A DNA stretch of 64,000 nt from an uncultured Collinsella sp. (lineage in GTDB: Bacteria > Actinomycetota > Coriobacteriia > Coriobacteriales > Coriobacteriaceae). The stretch spans positions 1-64,000 of the forward strand of contig CABUQW010000003.1 of assembly GCA_902493895.1 (NCBI GenBank), written 5' to 3'. The translations under genes were made by a program, and so were the position numbers. Numbering within the stretch: position 1 is the first letter of the stretch; each line of letters opens with the position of its first letter. Below the pieces are notes generated by a model that was not told where the DNA came from, ran no database searches, and worked only from the letters and a program-made list of their open reading frames with translations. Positions 60,027 through 64,000 of this stretch are shown in pieces.

Positions 60027-61876
60027 GAAAGATCACTCTCCGTATAGGTTCTTTGGTATCCGAGCAAATATAGGCATATCCCAACGATTATAGAGGATAG
60101 GATTCCCGCAACCGCCGCCTTGGCGATGACCGCGGCTGCAAGGCCGGCAATTTCCATATGGTGTGCAAGACAGGACGCCGCCGCGCAGCCGATGCCGGTG
60201 ACAGCGATGGCGGCGATTGCGGCAAGGTTTGAGCCCTGATCGGCACGCTTGGCATGGGCATTGAGCAGCGCGGATGACGCTGCGGCAGTTGCCGCGACCA
60301 GCACAAAGGCAGCCCAAAGGAGCGGGTCTCCCAGCGCTGCGGCAACGTTACCGAGCCCCAGCACGCCTCCGGCTGAAAGCGCGACCGTGGCCAGACGGGC
60401 AAAAAGCTCGCCCATGCCCGTTGCCGCGGCGGCGCTTGCCGGGCCGAGCCAAAATGACGCGACGCCGGCGGCGACCCCAGCTGCCAGGAAGGTATTGCCG
60501 GTCAGACAGCCAAGCGCGAGTGCACAGGTGAGCGCGGCGCTCGCGGCAGCCTCGGTGCGACCCCAGGCGATCCACCAACCGGACATGGCGGCGGCAAAGA
60601 TCACCGCGACGGGCAGCATCGACAGGATGCCCTGCGCCTGCATGGTGGCGTTGGCCATGAGCACCAAAAAGCCCACAGCCGAGATGGCCGAGCCAATCTG
60701 GGGGGCCAGGCCAGCCGCCACTCCGATCGCGATGGCCGCAATGACCAGGCCGGGAAGCGCCGCGACCCCGGCCGTTTGCATCAGCAAAAAGCTAAAGGTG
60801 CCGCACGTTAGCGCCGAGATAGTGCGCATGGTGTAGTCGCGCGCATGGCTCCAGCGCGTGCCCGCCCAGCCGAGTGCGGGGTCGACCTCGATGGCGTCGT
60901 CCTCGTAGTGCGACGGCTCGATATCGTCGAGCTCCTGCTCGTCATCCGAAAGTTCGCCAACCATTTGCTCCAGGCTGCGACGGCCTTCGCGCACGCTGCC
61001 CAGACCGGCAAGGAGCTGGTCGCAAAATGTCTCGACGCTGCTGGGGCGGTCCTGCGGCATGGGGGAGAGCGCGCTCATGAGCGCGGCCTCGGCTCCCGGG
61101 GGAAAGTGTGGTATCAGCTCGCTGGGATAGGTGGCGCCGCCGATGATGCGGTCGAGCGAGTCGGCGGGCGTGGCCGCCATAAAGGGAGCGCTGCCGCACA
61201 GGCCCTCATAGATTACACAGGCGAGGGCAAAGACATCGGCGCGCTCATCGACCGTGCCGGTCTCGATATCGAGCTGCTCGGGCGGCATGTAGCCGATGGT
61301 GCCGCCGCGCGAGCCGCCAAAGCCACCGGCGGACGACAGTCGCGCCATGCCAAAGTCGGTGAGCTTTACATTGCCCGAGTGGTCGATGAGCACGTTGGCG
61401 GGCTTAATGTCCAGGTGGAGTACGCCATTACTATGGGCGAAGGTGAGCGCCTGGCCTAGGGCATCGGCAATGGCCGCGGCCTCGTCAAAGGTAAGTGAGT
61501 GACCGTCCACGCGGTGCAAAAACTCGGCCAGCGACATGCCATCGACATATTCCATAACTAGGTAGGCATAGGCTGTGTCGTGCGTAAAGTCGATGACCTG
61601 CACGATGTTGGGATGTTGAAGCATGGCGGCAGTGTGCGCCTCGCGCAGGACATCCATGATGTCGCTGGCGGGCATGCCGACACCGTTAATAAGGGGGATG
61701 CGCTTAATGGCGACGCGGCGGCGCAGGTGCGTGTCGCGGCAGATCTCGATGGAGCCAAAACCGCCGGTCGCAAGTGTCTCGAGCGGCTGGTACCGCTTGA
61801 GCAGCTCGCGAGAGCTGGTGCCCTCCAAAGGAACGTCCGGCGAGAACCGGGCGGTATGTTGCGAGAAAAGCGGCAT
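60023..61876 (-). CDS. second Ser/Thr kinase with multi-helix membrane domain
   Basis: 617 residues. The kinase domain (about 29-290) has LATGGFGSIEICRD, RVAIKRI, LHLDIKPANVLID, LTDFGMARL and GGTIGYMPPEQLD. The HRD Arg is replaced by Leu (HLD), so it is a non-RD kinase and may not need activation-loop phosphorylation. After an acidic linker the C-terminal part (355-610) has eight or so Ala/Gly-rich membrane helices and no PASTA or other sensor domain. The ATG at 61876 follows GAGGG. It is first gene of the wall operon, in the place of pknA-like kinases. Confidence 0.85.
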   Translation of the reverse strand: MPLFSQHTARFSPDVPLEGTSSRELLKRYQPLETLATGGFGSIEICRDTHLRRRVAIKRIPLINGVGMPASDIMDVLREAHTAAMLQHPNIVQVIDFTHDTAYAYLVMEYVDGMSLAEFLHRVDGHSLTFDEAAAIADALGQALTFAHSNGVLHLDIKPANVLIDHSGNVKLTDFGMARLSSAGGFGGSRGGTIGYMPPEQLDIETGTVDERADVFALACVIYEGLCGSAPFMAATPADSLDRIIGGATYPSELIPHFPPGAEAALMSALSPMPQDRPSSVETFCDQLLAGLGSVREGRRSLEQMVGELSDDEQELDDIEPSHYEDDAIEVDPALGWAGTRWSHARDYTMRTISALTCGTFSFLLMQTAGVAALPGLVIAAIAIGVAAGLAPQIGSAISAVGFLVLMANATMQAQGILSMLPVAVIFAAAMSGWWIAWGRTEAAASAALTCALALGCLTGNTFLAAGVAAGVASFWLGPASAAAATGMGELFARLATVALSAGGVLGLGNVAAALGDPLLWAAFVLVAATAAASSALLNAHAKRADQGSNLAAIAAIAVTGIGCAAASCLAHHMEIAGLAAAVIAKAAVAGILSSIIVGICLYLLGYQRTYTESDLS

Positions 61877-62020
61877 GGCCAACCCTCGTGCGTTTAAAGT
61901 TCGTTTGCGAGCGGCGGGCGCGGGGCCGAGCCGTTCGCGGTGGCATAGATGCTGCTAGTGTAGCACGCTCGGGTGCATGGGGAGGATAGCGGGATGCGAG
62001 GCTGCCTGCCTGGCTTGGCC

Positions 62021-62737
62021 TTAGCGCTTCTTCTTGTTCTTCTTCTGCTTGCGCTGCTTGCCCTTGGTCTCCTGGGGCTTGTCGCCCTGTTTGGCTTCGG
62101 CAGCGGCCTTTTCTGCCTTCATCTTCTTGCGCTTGGTCTCGATGCGGAGTTTTTTGTTGATGCGCGCCTTAAGGAAGGGACCGAACTGCTCGGCATCGCC
62201 GCGGACAAAGGTGTCCTTAGGGATCGTCACGCCCTGGTCGGCGAACATGGCCACAAAGATGCGCTCGCCGTCGAGCACGTGGTCGAGCTTTTCAAACGGG
62301 AAGAACTGTGACTTGCCGCTCTTGCCCCAAACCATCAGGCCGTCCTCGTTGGCGGCGACGCGGCGATAGCGGCCACCCATGGACTCGTCGGCCTCAACGG
62401 CGTCGATAAAGTCGCGGGCGAGGGTGTGGTGCAGGTTTTTGCTCCACCAGGCCAAAAAGGTGCCGAACACGATCAGGACGACGCCAAACTTGATCCAGTT
62501 GCCGCCGGCCACCAGCATGCCGATGCCGATGAGCGCGGCAACTGCCGCGGCGACATACAGCGAGCCGCGACGCCTGGGCGAGGCGACCAGGCGGGCGAAG
62601 TCGGTGACCAGGTCGTTTTCGTACTGGTACTCGTTGAGGTACAGGATGCCGTCATCGGCTGCGGCCTGCTCCTCGAGCGCGACCTCGACCTGGTCGGCTG
62701 CTTCGGAGGGAACGAGGTTGCTCTCTGCGTCTGCCAT
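62021..62737 (-). CDS. YcxB-like membrane protein, unknown function
   Basis: 238 residues. After an acidic N-terminus (YLNEYQYENDLVTDFARL), two adjacent membrane helices (LYVAAAVAALIGIGMLVAGG and FGVVLIVFGTFLAWW, about 60-97) are followed by a soluble beta domain. GRYRRVAANEDGLMVWGKSG and FPFEKLDHVLDGERIFVAMF recall the YcxB-like/PH-like fold. A long Lys/Gln-rich tail (about 200-238) may bind nucleic acid or acidic surfaces. It is divergent from dnaX across 116 bp. Confidence 0.7.
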   Translation of the reverse strand: MADAESNLVPSEAADQVEVALEEQAAADDGILYLNEYQYENDLVTDFARLVASPRRRGSLYVAAAVAALIGIGMLVAGGNWIKFGVVLIVFGTFLAWWSKNLHHTLARDFIDAVEADESMGGRYRRVAANEDGLMVWGKSGKSQFFPFEKLDHVLDGERIFVAMFADQGVTIPKDTFVRGDAEQFGPFLKARINKKLRIETKRKKMKAEKAAAEAKQGDKPQETKGKQRKQKKNKKKR

Positions 62738-62853
62738 GCTCTTTGGACTCCTATCGCGGCGGGCTCGCCGTACGGGTTATTATGGAATGCAGTATGCCGT
62801 GCGACCGCATGGCCGCCGCGGCAACAAGACTCAGTATACCCGGGGGAGCACCC

Positions 62854-64000
62854 ATGGAATCGTTGTACCGAAAGTATCGCCCGCTCACCTTTGACTCCGT
62901 GGTGGGCCAGCAGCATATCGTCTCGACGCTCGAGCACGCCATCACCGAGGGGCGCCTGTCCCACGCCTACCTGTTCTGCGGACCGCGCGGCACGGGCAAG
63001 ACCACCATGGCGCGCATTCTGGCCAAGGCGCTGCTGTGCCGCAATGCCGAGGCGGCGCGCGCCGAGGGTGCAAGCGGCTGCATGCCCGACGGTACTTGCG
63101 AGGAGTGCGAGCTCATTGCCGAGGGTAACCACCCCGATGTCTACGAGCTCGATGCCGCAAGCCGTACCGGCGTGGACAACGTGCGCGAGGAGATCATCAA
63201 CTCCGTCAACTTTGCCCCAGTGCGCGGCAAGTACAAGATTTATATCATCGACGAGGTCCACATGCTCACGACGGCGGCGTTCAACGCGCTGCTCAAGACG
63301 CTTGAGGAGCCGCCGGCACACGTGATCTTTGTGCTGTGCACCACCGACCCGCAAAAGATTCTGGAGACCATTCTCTCACGCTGCCAGCGCTTCGATTTCC
63401 ACCGCATCGGCAACGAGGATATCGAGCATCGCCTGTCTTACGTGTGCGAGCAGGAGGGCTTCGATTACGACGACGAGGCACTCGCCATTGTGGCGCGCCA
63501 TGCCAAGGGCGGTATGCGCGACGCGCTTTCCACGCTGGAGCAGCTGAGCGTCTTTGGCAACGGTTCTGTGCATGCGGACGACGCCCGCTCGCTTTTGGGC
63601 GAGGTTTCGGACCAGATTCTGGGCGAGTTTTCCCGCGCCATTGCCGATCGCGATGTTGCCGAGCTCTATGGACTGATCCGTGCGCAGGTCGAGGAGGGCA
63701 ATGACCTGCTGGAGCTGACGCGCGACCTGGTGGCGCATGTGCGCGACGTGTACGTTGCCTGCGTTGCCGGTGCCCGTGCCGAGCTGTTTGAGGGCGGCTC
63801 CGAGCAGGCCGAGGCGCTTGCTGCCGAGGCCGCTGCCTTTGGCGAGCATCCTGCCGACCGCCTGGCCCGCGTGCTGACGGTGCTCGACGATGCCGCACTG
63901 GAGATGAGGGGCGCGAGCGACGTGCGCCTGGTGCTCGAGATTGCCTGCACGCGTCTGGCGCGTCCCGAGGCCGATTTAACGATTGAGGCATTGGCCGAGC
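62854..64000 (+). CDS. dnaX: DNA polymerase III gamma/tau subunit (partial, cut by window end)
   Basis: Clamp-loader ATPase of the replicative polymerase. The 382 codons visible include MESLYRKYRPLTFDSVVGQQ, Walker A GPRGTGKTTMARILAKALLC (43-62), a zinc module (C62 with CMPDGTCEEC at about 74-83), Walker B IYIIDEVHMLTTAAFNALLK, the sensor region CTTDPQKILETILSRCQRFDF, and the start of domain III. The C-terminus lies beyond 64000. GGGGGAG precedes the ATG by six bases. Confidence 0.95.
   Translation, partial: MESLYRKYRPLTFDSVVGQQHIVSTLEHAITEGRLSHAYLFCGPRGTGKTTMARILAKALLCRNAEAARAEGASGCMPDGTCEECELIAEGNHPDVYELDAASRTGVDNVREEIINSVNFAPVRGKYKIYIIDEVHMLTTAAFNALLKTLEEPPAHVIFVLCTTDPQKILETILSRCQRFDFHRIGNEDIEHRLSYVCEQEGFDYDDEALAIVARHAKGGMRDALSTLEQLSVFGNGSVHADDARSLLGEVSDQILGEFSRAIADRDVAELYGLIRAQVEEGNDLLELTRDLVAHVRDVYVACVAGARAELFEGGSEQAEALAAEAAAFGEHPADRLARVLTVLDDAALEMRGASDVRLVLEIACTRLARPEADLTIEALAE

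Noticed and set aside
62738..62853. SRP (4.5S) RNA next to dnaX
   Set aside because: The gap has no GGAA/GNAR-loop helix or long hairpin of SRP RNA type.

Overview
The window looks like a chromosomal segment of a Coriobacteriia member, most probably Collinsella (inference). It is GC-rich with strong GC-ending codon preference. It combines an actinobacterial Ser/Thr-kinase, FHA, PP2C and SEDS-PBP cell-wall cluster and a dnaK-grpE-dnaJ-hspR operon with anaerobic gut traits: hydrogenase maturation genes, several PTS transporters and ferredoxins.

Layout. 1-1.7 kb: an IS110/IS1111-type insertion sequence (transposase on the minus strand) inserted in the tail of a structured repeat. 1.85-3.1 kb: a Fic-domain protein with a palindromic operator, bracketed by near-identical hairpins. 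3.6-6.1 kb: a free-standing glucose-type EIIA, a lipoprotein and a HAD phosphatase. 6.2-12.2 kb: hypE, hypD, hypC, hypF, nikR and a small unknown gene, all on the minus strand. 12.4-13.7 kb: thioredoxin, an unknown protein and a GHKL-kinase remnant. 13.7-17.7 kb: nadA-nadB-nadC and the repressor gene niaR behind a perfect 19-bp-arm palindrome. 17.8-23.1 kb: ferredoxin, then dnaK-grpE-dnaJ-hspR. 23.3-30.5 kb: an aconitase-family hydratase, two unknown membrane proteins among repeated hairpins, and clpB. 30.6-37.9 kb: unknown small and membrane proteins, a TetR regulator with two matching operators, a large Fe-S/FAD oxidoreductase and hypA. 38.2-41.5 kb: mannose-family PTS plus ManO. 41.8-45.1 kb: tRNA-Arg(CCT) and a 3.2-kb island bounded by a 43-bp direct repeat of the tRNA 3' end, carrying an EcoRII-like restriction-modification pair and a broken ATPase gene. 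45.5-51.4 kb: a sugar cluster (isomerase, EIIBC, DeoR regulator, AlsE-like epimerase, RpiB/AlsB-like isomerase, LacI regulator) that fits rare-hexose (allose/allulose) use. 51.8-61.9 kb: the kinase, SEDS-PBP fusion, PP2C, FHA, FHA, kinase operon. 62.0-64.0 kb: a YcxB-like membrane protein and the start of dnaX, cut by the window edge.

The most unusual feature is the density of dispersed structured repeats. (i) A 140-170 bp element occurs three times, with stems that change sequence while preserving pairing around a constant GACC-AGAA-GGTC hairpin; the IS110-type element sits in a fourth, partial copy. (ii) Units of about 60 bp with compensating stem changes occur at three loci. (iii) Many short hairpins share GGGAC or GTCCC cores but have locus-specific arms. 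I see no gene in the window that would mobilise these families. Other notable points are the single-polypeptide SEDS glycosyltransferase-transpeptidase fusion, the tRNA-bounded restriction-modification island, and regulator/operator pairs readable directly from sequence (Fic, NiaR, HspR, TetR, LacI).
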